Shown one piece after another: positions 1 through 8,949 of a stretch of DNA of 64,000 bases. A model generated the notes under the pieces. It was not told the DNA's origin, searched no databases, and saw only the letters and a program-made list of their open reading frames with translations. The translations under genes and the position numbers were made by a program. Position 1 is the stretch's first letter, and each line of letters begins with the position of its first letter. Source of the DNA: Beutenbergia cavernae DSM 12333 (GTDB lineage Bacteria; Actinomycetota; Actinomycetes; Actinomycetales; Beutenbergiaceae); assembly GCF_000023105.1 (NCBI RefSeq), contig NC_012669.1:1860001-1924000 (forward strand), in the 5' to 3' direction.

Positions 1-307
1 GGTACTCGAACGCCACGCCGCGCACGATCAGGGCGACGAGGATGGCGAGCAGGGGCAGGTAGAAGCCGGAGAAGAGGGTGGCGTACCACTCCGGGAACGC
101 GGCGAACGTCGCGCCGCCGGCGACGATGAGCCACACCTCGTTCCCGTCCCACACGGGCCCGATGGTGTTGATCGCGAGGCGCCGGTCGGTGTCGTCCTTC
201 GCGAGCGGGCGCATGAGCATCCCGACGCCGAAGTCGAACCCCTCGAGCACGAGGTAGCCGACCCAGAGCAGGGCGATGAGGACGAACCACACGAGTGCGA
301 GATCCAT
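1..307 (-). CDS. cydB: cytochrome bd ubiquinol oxidase subunit II (5' part; 3' end outside window)
   Basis: CydB pairs with CydA in the bd-type terminal oxidase of the cytoplasmic membrane, which reduces oxygen with quinol electrons. The reverse strand from the ATG at 307 reads MDLALVWFVLIALLWVGYLV, followed by LEGFDFGVGML and GPVWDGNEVWL, which are CydB N-terminal signatures, then hydrophobic segments. About 102 residues are present; the rest lies beyond position 1. It starts 24 nt after the cydA stop, so the two are co-transcribed. Confidence is high from motif and neighbour. Confidence 0.95.
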   Translation of the reverse strand, partial: MDLALVWFVLIALLWVGYLVLEGFDFGVGMLMRPLAKDDTDRRLAINTIGPVWDGNEVWLIVAGGATFAAFPEWYATLFSGFYLPLLAILVALIVRGVAFEY

Positions 308-331
308 GGCGTCTCCTTGGGACGTGACGTC

Positions 332-1804
332 TCAGTACGCGAAGTCGAGCCGGGCGGCGTCGTCGCGGGCGTCGTCCGGTGGGTTCTCCGCGGACGCGAC
401 GGGCCCGGCCGCCTCGGGCACGCCCTTGGCCGCGTACCGGCGGATGAGCGTGAACCAGACGACCGCGAGCACGCCGTACAGGACCGTGAAGACGATGAGC
501 GACGTCAGGACGGTGGACGCCGGGACGACCGTCGAGACGCCGTCGTACGTGAGGAGCCGGATCATGTCGACGCCGGTCGGGTTCGGCGCCACGACCCACG
601 GCTGCCGCCCCATCTCGGTGAAGATCCACCCGAACGACGACGCCACGAACGGAGCGGGGATCGCGATCAGGCACAGCCGGGAGAACCATCGCGCGTCGGT
701 GACGCGGCCGCGTCTGAGGAGCCACATCCCCGCCACGGCGAGCGCGGCCGAGAAGACGGCGAAGCCGATCATCAGGCGGAAGCTCCAGTACGTCACAGCG
801 AGGTTCGGCGTGTACTGCGGGCCCCCGCCGTACCGGGCGCTGTACTCCTCCTGCACGTCCTCGACGCCGGGCAGGTAGCCGTCGAAGCTGCCCGTGCCGA
901 GGAACGACGTCAGACCGGGGATCGCGATGACGTGCTGCACGCCCTCGCACGAGTTGGACAGGTCGCCGATCGTCAGGATCGAGAAGTCCGCACCGTACTC
1001 GCTCTCGCACAGCGCCTCGGCGGCGGCCATCTTGCCCGGCTGCTGCTCGTACATGAGCTTCGCCTGCCAGTCGCCAGAGACGGCGACGCCGGCGCCGCTC
1101 ACCACGATCGTCGCCAGGCCCAGGATCGCCGCCGGCCGGTACACCGTGCGCGCGAGATCGACGTCGCCCGCCCGGACGCTCCGCACGATCCACCAGCCGG
1201 CGACGCCCGCCACGAACGTGCCGGCGACGAGGAAGGCGGCGGACACCGTGTGCGGGAAGGCCGCGAGCAGGGTGTTGTTCGTGAGCACGGCGCCGAAGTC
1301 CACGAGCTCGGCGCGCCCGGTGTCCGGGTTGAAGATCGCACCGACCGGGTGCTGCATCCACGAGTTCGCGGCCAGGATGAAGTACGCGGACGCGTTGACC
1401 GCCACCGCGACGGCCCAGATGCACAGCAGGTGCACGAGCTTCGGCAGTCGCTCCCAGCCGAAGATCCACAGGCCGAGGAACGTCGACTCGACGAAGAACG
1501 CCGCGAGGCCCTCGATCGCCAGGGGAGCGCCGAAGACGTCGCCGACGAACCGGGAGTACTCGCTCCAGTTCATCCCGAACTGGAACTCCTGGACGATGCC
1601 CGTGACGACGCCGAGCGCGAAGTTGATGAGCAGGAGCTTCCCGAAGAACTTCGTCAGCCGCAGCCAGTGGTCCTTGCCCGTGACGTACCAGGCGGTCTGC
1701 ATGATGGCGACGAGCGGGGCGAGCCCGATCGTCAGCGGCACGAAGATGAAGTGGTAGACGGTGGTGATGCCGAACTGCCAGCGGGCGAGCTCGAGCGCGT
1801 CCAT
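332..1804 (-). CDS. cydA: cytochrome bd ubiquinol oxidase subunit I
   Basis: CydA carries the haems and the quinol site of the bd oxidase. The 490-residue product begins MDALELARWQFGITTVYHF, where His18 corresponds to the conserved haem ligand, and contains the family motif GRQPW near residue 398. I chose the ATG at 1804 rather than upstream starts because family homology begins there and GGGAG lies 5 nt before it. A TAGGGT box on the reverse strand (1843-1848) is a plausible -10. Length suggests the short Q-loop type. cydB follows directly. Confidence 0.96.
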   Translation of the reverse strand: MDALELARWQFGITTVYHFIFVPLTIGLAPLVAIMQTAWYVTGKDHWLRLTKFFGKLLLINFALGVVTGIVQEFQFGMNWSEYSRFVGDVFGAPLAIEGLAAFFVESTFLGLWIFGWERLPKLVHLLCIWAVAVAVNASAYFILAANSWMQHPVGAIFNPDTGRAELVDFGAVLTNNTLLAAFPHTVSAAFLVAGTFVAGVAGWWIVRSVRAGDVDLARTVYRPAAILGLATIVVSGAGVAVSGDWQAKLMYEQQPGKMAAAEALCESEYGADFSILTIGDLSNSCEGVQHVIAIPGLTSFLGTGSFDGYLPGVEDVQEEYSARYGGGPQYTPNLAVTYWSFRLMIGFAVFSAALAVAGMWLLRRGRVTDARWFSRLCLIAIPAPFVASSFGWIFTEMGRQPWVVAPNPTGVDMIRLLTYDGVSTVVPASTVLTSLIVFTVLYGVLAVVWFTLIRRYAAKGVPEAAGPVASAENPPDDARDDAARLDFAY

Positions 1805-2224
1805 GCGACTCCCTACGACGTGCGAACGGGCGGGTGAACGCCACCCTAGGAACGCCCGTCGCGCCTCGGCTGGGACCTTGGTCCCCCACCGCGGCAACCA
1901 CATCGTGAGACAGTTCGCCGCCGGCGCGTGGCGGGTCGTTCGCGGTACCCGTGTGCGATACTGACGACTGGTCGAAGGGCACCACACCCGCCCCGAGACC
2001 CGACGACGTCCCGGCGCCGCCCGGGTTCCTCGCACCGCCGTGTCGCGACGTGCAGGAGCCTCACCGCGAGCGTGAGCCAGCGGACGTCGCCGGCCCCGCC
2101 GTCGCGCATCCAGCGCGAGGCGGGCACACCACGACTTCCGGTGTCGGCACGCCGTCACCGACGAACCGCCTTCGGGACCCGGAGGGTGTGGCGGGTATCC
2201 CCTGGGCACCGGAGCGTCCGAGCA
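1805..2224. promoter_or_regulatory. divergent cydA / RNase E intergenic region
   Basis: This 420-bp stretch separates leftward cydA from rightward RNase E/G. It holds a TAGGGT -10-like box for cydA (1843-1848, reverse strand) and a palindrome GGGACC-TT-GGTCCC at 1872-1885, which could be an operator for cydAB. GATACT at 1957-1962 is a weak -10 candidate for the rightward gene; if used, the RNase E mRNA would have a 5' leader of roughly 260 nt. I see no convincing small gene here. Confidence 0.4.
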
Positions 2225-5059
2225 GTGTCAGAGCCCACGAACGAAGCGCCCACCAACGACGAGCCCACCGAGGCCGCACCGGCGCCACGCCGCCGCGGCC
2301 CGCGGCGCGCCAGCCGGGGGGTGACGACGCCCGTGGCGCCGGACCCCGCCGTCGAGGCCGCCGCACCGGAGCCTGAGCCTGAGCCGGCCCCCGTGCCCGC
2401 CCCCGAGCCCGAGGCGCCGCCCGAGCCCTCCGCCGAGCCGGCCGACGCCGAGGTGCCGGTCGAGGACGACGCACCGCCCTCCCGCGCGACGTTCTCGCAC
2501 GCGGCACCGCCGGCACCCGAGCGCGACGCCGACCAGAGGCTCGACGTGTTCGCCGCCTTCGGCATCGGCGCGCAGGCGGCGACGCCCGAGCCCGCCGCGG
2601 CCGACGAGGTCGTGCCTGCGCCCGAGCCCGCCGCGGCGGACGAGGACGACGAAGAGCTGCCCGAGGGGGCCGAGGACGCCGAGGACGGACCCCGTCTGCC
2701 GGCTACCGCGCTGCTGTTCCAGGCGCCCGAGCCGCGGGCACGCTCCCGGCGTCGGGCGTCGTCGCCGGCCGGGCCGCCGAGCCCCGAGGATGCCGGCGAG
2801 CGACCGGCCTCCCCGGAGCACGTCGACGCGCCCTCTGAGGCGGCGGCGTCCGACGCCCCGGAGGCGGCCGAGCGTCCGAAGCGACGCAAGCGCAGGAAGT
2901 CGGGCGGCTCGGCCGAGCCCGAGGCCCCGGAGAAGACCGAGGACGCCGAGCAGGCGGCCACCGCCGCGCCGGACGAGGACGAGCCGGCCGACGGCGATGC
3001 CGCCGAGGCCGGCGCCGAGGGCGAGGGCCGCCGTCGTCGTCGCCGCGGAGGGCGGGGCCGCAAGAAGGCGGCGGCCACCGACGCCGAGGACGAGCCTGCG
3101 TCCGCTGCGCCGGACGAGGCGCCGGAGGCGGAGCCGGACGCCGAGTCCACGTCGCGACGTCGCCGCCGGCGGCGTTCCGGGCGCGCCGACGACGGCGCCC
3201 GCGCACGCGACGAGGTGACGGCGCTCAAGGGGTCGACGCGGCTCGAGGCGAAGCGCCAGCGACGCCGCGAGGGGCGCGACGCCGGACGCCGTCGGACCAT
3301 CATCACGGAGGCGGAGTTCCTCGCCCGCCGCGAGGCCGTCGAACGCGCGATGGTCGTGCGGGAGCGCGACGGCCGCACGCAGATCGCCGTGCTCGAGGAC
3401 GGCGTGCTCGTGGAGCACTACGTCGCCCGCAAGCAGCAGTCCTCGATGGTCGGCAACGTGTACCTGGGCCGCGTGCAGAACGTGCTGCCGAGCATGGAGG
3501 CGGCGTTCGTCGACCTCGGCAAGGGACGCAACGCGGTGCTGTACGCCGGTGAGGTGAACTGGGACGCCGCCGGGCTCGAGGGGCAGCCGCGCCGGATCGA
3601 GCAGGCGCTGTCGTCCGGCGACTCGGTGCTCGTGCAGGTGACGAAGGACCCGATCGGCCACAAGGGCGCGCGACTCACCTCGCAGATCACGCTCGCCGGG
3701 CGCTACCTCGTGCTCGTGCCGAGCGGGGCGATGACGGGGATCTCGCGCAAGCTCCCCGACACCGAGCGCGCCCGCCTGAAGAAGCTCCTCAAGGAGATCG
3801 TCCCCGACGGGCAGGGCGTCATCGTGCGCACGGCCGCGGAAGGGGCGAGCGAGGACGAGCTGCGCCGCGACGTCGAACGCCTGACCAAGCAGTGGGCGGA
3901 CATCCAGACGAAGGTCAACGGCTCCGGTGGCACCGGCCGCAAGCCCCAGAAGGTGACGGCGCCTGCCCTGCTGAAGGGCGAGCCGGAGCTCGCGCTGCGC
4001 GTCGTCCGTGACGTGTTCAACGAGGACTTCTCCTCGCTCACGGTGTCCGGCGACGAGGCCTGGCACACGATCTCCGACTACCTCACGACCGTCGCGCCCG
4101 ACCTCGCCCAGCGGCTGACCCACTGGACCGACGACGCGGACGTGTTCGCGCGGTTCCGGATCGACGAGCAGCTCGCCAAGGGGCTCGACCGCAAGGTCTG
4201 GCTCCCGTCCGGCGGCTCGCTCGTCATCGACCGCACCGAGGCGATGACCGTCGTCGACGTCAACACCGGGAAGTTCACCGGCTCGGGCGGCACGCTCGAG
4301 GAGACCGTCACCCGGAACAACCTCGAGGCCGCCGAGGAGATCGTCCGGCAGCTGAGGCTGCGGGACATCGGCGGGATCATCGTCATCGACTTCATCGACA
4401 TGGTCCTCGAGTCCAACCGCGACCTCGTGCTGCGGCGGCTCATCGAGTGCCTCGGCCGGGACCGCACGCGGCACCAGGTCGCCGAGGTGACCTCCCTCGG
4501 TCTCGTCCAGATGACGCGCAAGCGCGTCGGGCAGGGCCTCGTCGAGGCGTTCAGCGAGACGTGCGAGCACTGCCACGGACGAGGCTTCGTGGTGCACACC
4601 GAGCCGTTCGAGGCGCAGCCCGTGGCGGAGGAGGAGACGCCGCGCGTCGGCCGGCGTCGCGGGTCCCGCTCGCGCGGTGCGGCGCAGCCCGCGCAGCCGG
4701 CGGAGGACGACGCCTCGGCGGCCGCCCGCGAGGCGGTGCGCGCGACGCTCGCGACCATCGCGGCCGCCGCGCAGCACGCGCACGAGAGCACCGATCGGCC
4801 CGAGGGCGACGACGGCGCGACGCCGTCCGCGGACGTGACGCCCGCCGAGGTCGACGAGGTCCAGCTGGTCGCCGTGGAGTCCGAGGTAGAGCCGGAGCCG
4901 GAGTCGCAGGCCGAGGCGGAGCCTCAGTCCGAGCCCGAGGTGGAGCCAGAGCCGGAGCCTCAGGCAGCGACCGAGGCGGACGGCGCAGCGCAGGACGAGC
5001 AGCAGCCGGCCGACGTCGCCGCGGACCCGGGCGAGGAGACCGAACCCAGCGACGCGTGA
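2225..5059 (+). CDS. rne: ribonuclease E/G family endoribonuclease
   Basis: RNase E/G cleaves single-stranded RNA in mRNA decay and rRNA/tRNA maturation. The 944-residue product has a ~380-residue disordered Pro/Glu/Ala extension with Arg-rich blocks, an S1-like RNA-binding segment near residue 406 (GNVYLGRVQNVLPSMEAAF), the catalytic DNase-I-like segment near 668 (DRTEAMTVVDVNTGKFTG), and CEHCHGRG near 779, matching the zinc-link region. An acidic tail rich in EPEPE follows. The GTG at 2225 with an upstream GGAG is preferred; the longer frame upstream lacks family character. Both flanking extensions are typical of actinobacterial RNase E. Confidence 0.93.
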   Translation: MSEPTNEAPTNDEPTEAAPAPRRRGPRRASRGVTTPVAPDPAVEAAAPEPEPEPAPVPAPEPEAPPEPSAEPADAEVPVEDDAPPSRATFSHAAPPAPERDADQRLDVFAAFGIGAQAATPEPAAADEVVPAPEPAAADEDDEELPEGAEDAEDGPRLPATALLFQAPEPRARSRRRASSPAGPPSPEDAGERPASPEHVDAPSEAAASDAPEAAERPKRRKRRKSGGSAEPEAPEKTEDAEQAATAAPDEDEPADGDAAEAGAEGEGRRRRRRGGRGRKKAAATDAEDEPASAAPDEAPEAEPDAESTSRRRRRRRSGRADDGARARDEVTALKGSTRLEAKRQRRREGRDAGRRRTIITEAEFLARREAVERAMVVRERDGRTQIAVLEDGVLVEHYVARKQQSSMVGNVYLGRVQNVLPSMEAAFVDLGKGRNAVLYAGEVNWDAAGLEGQPRRIEQALSSGDSVLVQVTKDPIGHKGARLTSQITLAGRYLVLVPSGAMTGISRKLPDTERARLKKLLKEIVPDGQGVIVRTAAEGASEDELRRDVERLTKQWADIQTKVNGSGGTGRKPQKVTAPALLKGEPELALRVVRDVFNEDFSSLTVSGDEAWHTISDYLTTVAPDLAQRLTHWTDDADVFARFRIDEQLAKGLDRKVWLPSGGSLVIDRTEAMTVVDVNTGKFTGSGGTLEETVTRNNLEAAEEIVRQLRLRDIGGIIVIDFIDMVLESNRDLVLRRLIECLGRDRTRHQVAEVTSLGLVQMTRKRVGQGLVEAFSETCEHCHGRGFVVHTEPFEAQPVAEEETPRVGRRRGSRSRGAAQPAQPAEDDASAAAREAVRATLATIAAAAQHAHESTDRPEGDDGATPSADVTPAEVDEVQLVAVESEVEPEPESQAEAEPQSEPEVEPEPEPQAATEADGAAQDEQQPADVAADPGEETEPSDA

Positions 5060-5062
5060 GGT

Positions 5063-7036
5063 TCAGCGTGCCGGGGCGCGCCCGTCCAGTGCGCGGTTGA
5101 CGAGCATGAGGATCAGGGCCGCGCCCCAGGTCACGCCGAGGACGAGCACGCAGAGCAGGAACGAGCGGTCCGGTCCCCAGATCGTGACGAGGCACGGGAC
5201 GAGCGCCCACGAGCCGAGGAGCATCGAACCGCGCAGCCGCGGGCCGGTCGTCCGGTCCGCGGAGCGGCGCGAGCCGGCGGTGAAGACGTCCTGCCCGAGC
5301 CGGGGGAGCGGCGGCGCCTCCTGATCGGCGAGCTCGAGGCCGGCGTCGCGCGCGAACGACTCGAGCCCGGCGAACCCTCGCGGAGCCCAGGTCGCCGCGT
5401 CCAGGACGAGACGCCAGTGCCCGGACCGGTCGGCCAGCGCGACGCCCCACGCCGTCCCGCCGTCGAGCAGCCGCACGATGCGGGTGACGCCGAGATCCGG
5501 GTCGCCCGGCCCGGGGATCCACGCCTCGTGGCCGCCGCCGCCCCGCACGAGCACCTCGCCTCCCACCAGGGCCAGGCGCGCCCGCCAGCGGAATCCCCAC
5601 GGCGCCGCGCTCCGCGGTCGGTACGTGGCCGTGGCGCGCGGGCGCGGGACCCGGTCGGCCACGGCGTCGGCGATCCACGCGACCCACGGGTCCAGCACCG
5701 CCGCGGCCGTCAGGGCCACCATCACCCACGCGAACCACGAACGGCCGCCGCCCGGCCAGAGGACGAACGGCGTCGCCGCGACGACGTACGGTCCGAGCCC
5801 GCGCAGAACGGTGCCCGCGGGGGTCCCAGGCCCCAGGTCCGTGTCCCAGAACCGCAGCCGACCGCGGCGTCGCCGCAGGGCCGAGTCCGCCCGCGCGCCC
5901 AGGCCGCGGTACGGCTGGCGCTGCGGTCCGGGCCGGATCAGCCCGACGGTCGAGGCCGCCGCCGGCGGGTGGGCCACGCCCTGGCGCAGCGGGACCCCGA
6001 CGGTGGCGGCGGCGTGGGCGAGCCCCGCGGCATCCAGGGCCCAGACCCCCCGGCGCACGCCGAGGGGTGCGTCCGGGATCGTCGGGTCGACCTGGGGCTG
6101 GTCGACGAGCACCTCGGGCTGCGCGAGCCAGTCCGCGATCGCGAACGTGCCGAGCGACCGGCCCTCGGCGTCGAGGAGGTGCACGGTGCCGAGCTCGTCG
6201 AACTCGCCGATCTCCGCGTACCGCTCCGCGTCGTCGTACCGCAGCTCGAGGGCCGTGACTCCCGGCGGCGGGACGTGCAGCATCGCCGCGATCGCGACGT
6301 CGTGACCGATGGACGTGCGGCCGGACGCGGTGACGGCGTCGACGCGCCCCGGCAGGAAGCGCAGCCGGGACCGCCTCGCCCAGCGGCGGGCCGGCGTCGC
6401 GCGCGGCGAGGCGCGCAGCTCGATCTCGCCGCCGAGGCCGGGGAGCCGGGGCATCCCGGGGCGGTCGAAGCCCCATGCCTGCGACGCGATGACGCCGCAG
6501 GCGCGCTCGACGTACGTCGCACCCATGGCGACACTGCCGAGCGGGCCGAGGCAGTTGCGAGCGGCGGCCCCGCGCCGGGGCGTCCCGCCGAGCCGGCTCA
6601 CGGCCTGCGTGAGGTAGGTGAGGATGCCGCGCAGGCTCAGCGTCAGGCCGTAGATCCCGTCGCCGAGCGCGGGGACCTCGAGCGTGGCGGCGCCGAGCAC
6701 GACGGGAGGATCCCCGGGGATCTCCAGGGTCTTGGCGCGGACGGCGGGCAGGTCGAGGTCCTGGATCCGCACCTCCGCGATCATCCGTCGCGCGGCGTCG
6801 AGCTGCCCGGCGGCGTACTCGAGCGCCTCCGTCAGGTCGGCGTCCACGCCGAGCCCGAGGGCGTCGGCGACGGCGACCTGCGCGCGCTCGACCTGGGAAC
6901 CGGCCTCGGCCACCGGGTCGTCCGACAGGGCCAGCAACCTCGCCCCGGCGGTGCCCGGCGGCAGGGCCGGGATGCGGTCCGGCCTCTGCGCACCCGTCCG
7001 GACCACCAGGTCGGGGCCGGCGTCGTGGCGGCTCAT
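5063..7036 (-). CDS. large membrane protein of unknown function
   Basis: I do not recognise this 657-residue protein. A soluble N-terminal ~385 residues has no catalytic motif I can name. Hydrophobic stretches near residues 395-440 (GLGPYVVAATPFVLW, then a second helix) and near 605-650 predict two membrane hairpins, with a ~150-residue domain between them. The ATG at 7036 overlaps the stop of the upstream peptidase by 4 nt (ATGA), so the two are translationally coupled. It ends 3 nt beyond the RNase E stop, tail to tail. Confidence 0.75.
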   Translation of the reverse strand: MSRHDAGPDLVVRTGAQRPDRIPALPPGTAGARLLALSDDPVAEAGSQVERAQVAVADALGLGVDADLTEALEYAAGQLDAARRMIAEVRIQDLDLPAVRAKTLEIPGDPPVVLGAATLEVPALGDGIYGLTLSLRGILTYLTQAVSRLGGTPRRGAAARNCLGPLGSVAMGATYVERACGVIASQAWGFDRPGMPRLPGLGGEIELRASPRATPARRWARRSRLRFLPGRVDAVTASGRTSIGHDVAIAAMLHVPPPGVTALELRYDDAERYAEIGEFDELGTVHLLDAEGRSLGTFAIADWLAQPEVLVDQPQVDPTIPDAPLGVRRGVWALDAAGLAHAAATVGVPLRQGVAHPPAAASTVGLIRPGPQRQPYRGLGARADSALRRRRGRLRFWDTDLGPGTPAGTVLRGLGPYVVAATPFVLWPGGGRSWFAWVMVALTAAAVLDPWVAWIADAVADRVPRPRATATYRPRSAAPWGFRWRARLALVGGEVLVRGGGGHEAWIPGPGDPDLGVTRIVRLLDGGTAWGVALADRSGHWRLVLDAATWAPRGFAGLESFARDAGLELADQEAPPLPRLGQDVFTAGSRRSADRTTGPRLRGSMLLGSWALVPCLVTIWGPDRSFLLCVLVLGVTWGAALILMLVNRALDGRAPAR

Positions 7037-7764
7037 CGAGCGCCCGGCAGCAGCGTCGTGTCGAGCCGGTCCTCGACGGCGTGACCGCCGTCGGGCCGCA
7101 CGACCCAGGCGGCCGCGCCGCGCGTCTCGCTCACCGCGCCCACGAGCTCCGTGCCGCGGTAGTGCAGGCCGACGCCGTCGTCGGTGCAGTACGTCTCGCC
7201 GAGCAGGCCTTCGGCGACGAACCGGTGCACGGCGGGCCTCCTGCTCGCCTCGGAGTCGTAGTGGACGCCGTTGTCGTAGGGGAGCAGGCCCAGCCCGTTC
7301 GTGACCGGGCGCAGGTCCGGTCCGAACGAGTCGGTGACGCCGCCCCGGTGCCAGCAGATCGAGCCGGCGCTCACGCCGGCGAGCACGACGCCCGACTCCC
7401 AGGCCCGCCGCATGACGTCGTCCAGGCCGTGCACCCGCCACACCGCGAGGAGGTTGGCGACCGAACCGCCGTCGACCCAGACGACGTCGTGGTCGAGCAC
7501 GTACCCGGCCACGTCCTCGACGTTCGGCATCGAGAACAGCTGGAGCACGTCCAACCGGACGCCGGCGAGGCGTGCGGCCTCGTGCATCGCTGCGGCGCGG
7601 TAGGCCTGGTCCCCGCCGGCGGTGCCGACGTAGCAGACGCGCGGCGTGCCCGTCGCCCCGGCCAGGTCGACGGCGTGCGTCACGAGCGGGCCGAACTCGA
7701 GCGTGCGGTCGCCGTGCCGGTAGCCACCGGAGGTCGCGAGGATCGTCGGGGCGTCGGCGGGCAT
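7033..7764 (-). CDS. peptidase E-like protein (S51 family)
   Basis: S51 peptidases include dipeptidase E, which cleaves N-terminal Asp-X dipeptides, and cyanophycinase. The 243-residue product shows the family order: an N-terminal ILATSGG strand, VWVDGGSVANLL near residue 95 (substrate loop) and the nucleophile elbow LAGVSAGSICW, with the Ser of SAGS as the likely catalytic residue. Length fits dipeptidase E. Translation starts at the ATG at 7764 and overlaps the next gene by 4 nt. Exact substrate is not predictable; the fold call is solid. Confidence 0.85.
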   Translation of the reverse strand: MPADAPTILATSGGYRHGDRTLEFGPLVTHAVDLAGATGTPRVCYVGTAGGDQAYRAAAMHEAARLAGVRLDVLQLFSMPNVEDVAGYVLDHDVVWVDGGSVANLLAVWRVHGLDDVMRRAWESGVVLAGVSAGSICWHRGGVTDSFGPDLRPVTNGLGLLPYDNGVHYDSEASRRPAVHRFVAEGLLGETYCTDDGVGLHYRGTELVGAVSETRGAAAWVVRPDGGHAVEDRLDTTLLPGAR

Positions 7765-7894
7765 CTGGTGGCTCCTGGTCGGCTGAGGGTGGCCCCGGCA
7801 GACTACCGAGTGGCCGAGCGGTGGCGGTCCCCGACCGCCTGGACCATGCTCGATCTCGGGCGTCACCCGGGCGCCACACCACGAGGAGGTCGTG

Positions 7895-8101
7895 ATGGCG
7901 GGAACTGTGGCTCGGATCACGCACATCAGTGCACGGTCGGACTCGAGCTTCGAGGACGCGGTGAAGGTCGGCGTCGAGCGTGCGAGCGCGACGTTGCGCA
8001 ACGTCACCGGGGCGTGGGTGAAGGAGCAGAAGGTCGAGCTCTCCGACGGCGCGATCGTGTCGTGGCAGGTCGTGCTCGAGGTGACGTTCGTCCTGGACTG
8101 A
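7895..8101 (+). CDS. dodecin (flavin-binding storage protein)
   Basis: Dodecins form hollow dodecamers that bind flavins or CoA and buffer free flavin. The 68-residue product MAGTVARITHISARSDSSFE, followed by a segment with VKEQKVE and an SWQVVLEVTFVLD end, matches the family in length and in the small beta-alpha-beta-beta layout, including the Trp used for isoalloxazine stacking. GAGGAGG at 7883-7889 is 5 nt before the ATG at 7895; the alternative GTG at 7892 is too close. It is a single-gene unit followed by a terminator hairpin at 8109. Confidence 0.92.
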   Translation: MAGTVARITHISARSDSSFEDAVKVGVERASATLRNVTGAWVKEQKVELSDGAIVSWQVVLEVTFVLD

Positions 8102-8108
8102 GACCGGT

Positions 8109-8126
8109 TCCGGGCCGGCGCCCGGA
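8109..8126 (+). terminator. terminator hairpin after dodecin gene
   Basis: TCCGGGC-CGGC-GCCCGGA forms a 7-bp stem with a tetraloop 8 nt after the dodecin stop. There is no U-tract, as usual in high-GC actinobacteria. Confidence 0.55.
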
Positions 8127-8142
8127 CCGCATCAGGGCCCAT

Positions 8143-8171
8143 TTGACCCTGGTCGCCGCGTTCCGTACCCT
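8143..8171 (+). promoter_or_regulatory. promoter for rplU-rpmA(-obgE-proB)
   Basis: TTGACC (8143-8148), a 17-nt spacer and TACCCT (8166-8171) form a good housekeeping-sigma promoter. Initiation near 8178 gives a 5' leader of about 98 nt before rplU. Confidence 0.7.
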
Positions 8172-8275
8172 GGACCGTCGGCGCGCTCGTCATGCGCGCA
8201 ACCCCTGTGTGCCTGTGATCGTGGGCTGCGCGTGTGCGCACCGCGGCTGGTCACGCACAGCTGACGAGGAGAGAA

Positions 8276-8581
8276 ATGGTGTACGCGATCGTCAAGGCCG
8301 GTGGCCGGCAGGAGAAGGTCTCTGTCGGTGACATCGTCGTGGTCGACAGGGTCGGCGGCGAGGTGGGCGACACGATCGAGCTCACGCCGATCCTGCTCGT
8401 CGACGGCGACAAGGTCACGAACGGCAAGGACCTGGCCGACGTGCGGGTCTCCGCCGAGATCGTGCGGCCCGAGAAGGGCCCGAAGATCACGATCCTCAAG
8501 TTCAAGAACAAGACGGGGTACCGCAAGCGTCAGGGTCACCGGCAGAAGCTGACCCGGCTCAAGGTCACCGACATCGCCTGA
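8276..8581 (+). CDS. rplU: 50S ribosomal protein L21
   Basis: L21 is a 23S rRNA-binding protein of the large subunit. The product (101 residues, family length) starts [20 protein letters not shown] and ends in the conserved basic tail with [10 protein letters not shown]. The ATG at 8276 is chosen over an in-frame upstream start because GAGGAGA lies directly before it and L21 homology begins with this Met. rpmA follows after 36 nt in the standard rplU-rpmA-obgE order. The leader of about 98 nt could host autoregulation, but I see no known L21 leader motif. Confidence 0.98.
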   Translation: MVYAIVKAGGRQEKVSVGDIVVVDRVGGEVGDTIELTPILLVDGDKVTNGKDLADVRVSAEIVRPEKGPKITILKFKNKTGYRKRQGHRQKLTRLKVTDIA

Positions 8582-8617
8582 CCACCTTTCCAGCGAGACC
8601 CAGAAAGCAGGTGTGCA

Positions 8618-8875
8618 GTGGCACACAAGAAGGGCGCAAGCTCCTCCCGCAACGGCCGTGACTCCAACGCGCAGCGCCTCGGTGTCAAGCGCTTCGGCGG
8701 TCAGGTCGTCAAGGCGGGCGAGATCATCGTCCGGCAGCGCGGCACGCACTTCCACCCCGGTGACGGTGTGGGGCGCGGCAAGGACGACACGCTGTTCGCG
8801 CTCCAGCCGGGTTCCGTGCAGTTCGGCACGCGCCGCGGCCGGAAGGTCATCGACGTCGTCTCCGTCGACGCCTGA
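8618..8875 (+). CDS. rpmA: 50S ribosomal protein L27
   Basis: L27 sits near the peptidyl-transferase centre, where its N-terminus reaches the tRNA acceptor ends. The 85-residue product starts (GTG) [19 protein letters not shown], the canonical N-terminus without a cleavable extension, and contains [19 protein letters not shown]. The length is standard. It follows rplU in the same unit; a strong hairpin at 8891 separates it from obgE, which may make obgE expression partly read-through dependent. Confidence 0.98.
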   Translation: MAHKKGASSSRNGRDSNAQRLGVKRFGGQVVKAGEIIVRQRGTHFHPGDGVGRGKDDTLFALQPGSVQFGTRRGRKVIDVVSVDA

Positions 8876-8890
8876 CCCCACGTCTCCGTA

Positions 8891-8922
8891 GAAGGGGCGC
8901 ACCGAGCTCGGTGCGCCCCTTC
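8891..8922 (+). terminator. perfect 32-nt palindrome: intrinsic terminator between rpmA and obgE
   Basis: The segment is a perfect palindrome. Left arm GAAGGGGCGCACCGAG (8891-8906) pairs fully with the right arm to 8922, with the central few bases forming the loop. It is followed by TGCCTTTC, a poor U-tract. It lies 15 nt after the rpmA stop and 27 nt before obgE, so it probably tunes the ratio of ribosomal protein to downstream mRNA rather than stopping all transcription. Confidence 0.75.
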
Positions 8923-8949
8923 TGCCTTTCCAGGTGAGGATGTAGTCCG

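Noticed and set aside
276-1837. Forward ORFs opposite cydA/cydB
   Set aside because: Arg/Asp/Val-rich shadows of the membrane-protein genes on the other strand.
2228-4783. Very long open frame antisense to RNase E/G
   Set aside because: It is the mirror of a strongly biased GC-rich gene; its product is low-complexity Arg/Gly/His and matches no family.
8178-8275. Known L21 leader RNA
   Set aside because: The leader is long enough, but no recognisable leader motif could be identified by eye.
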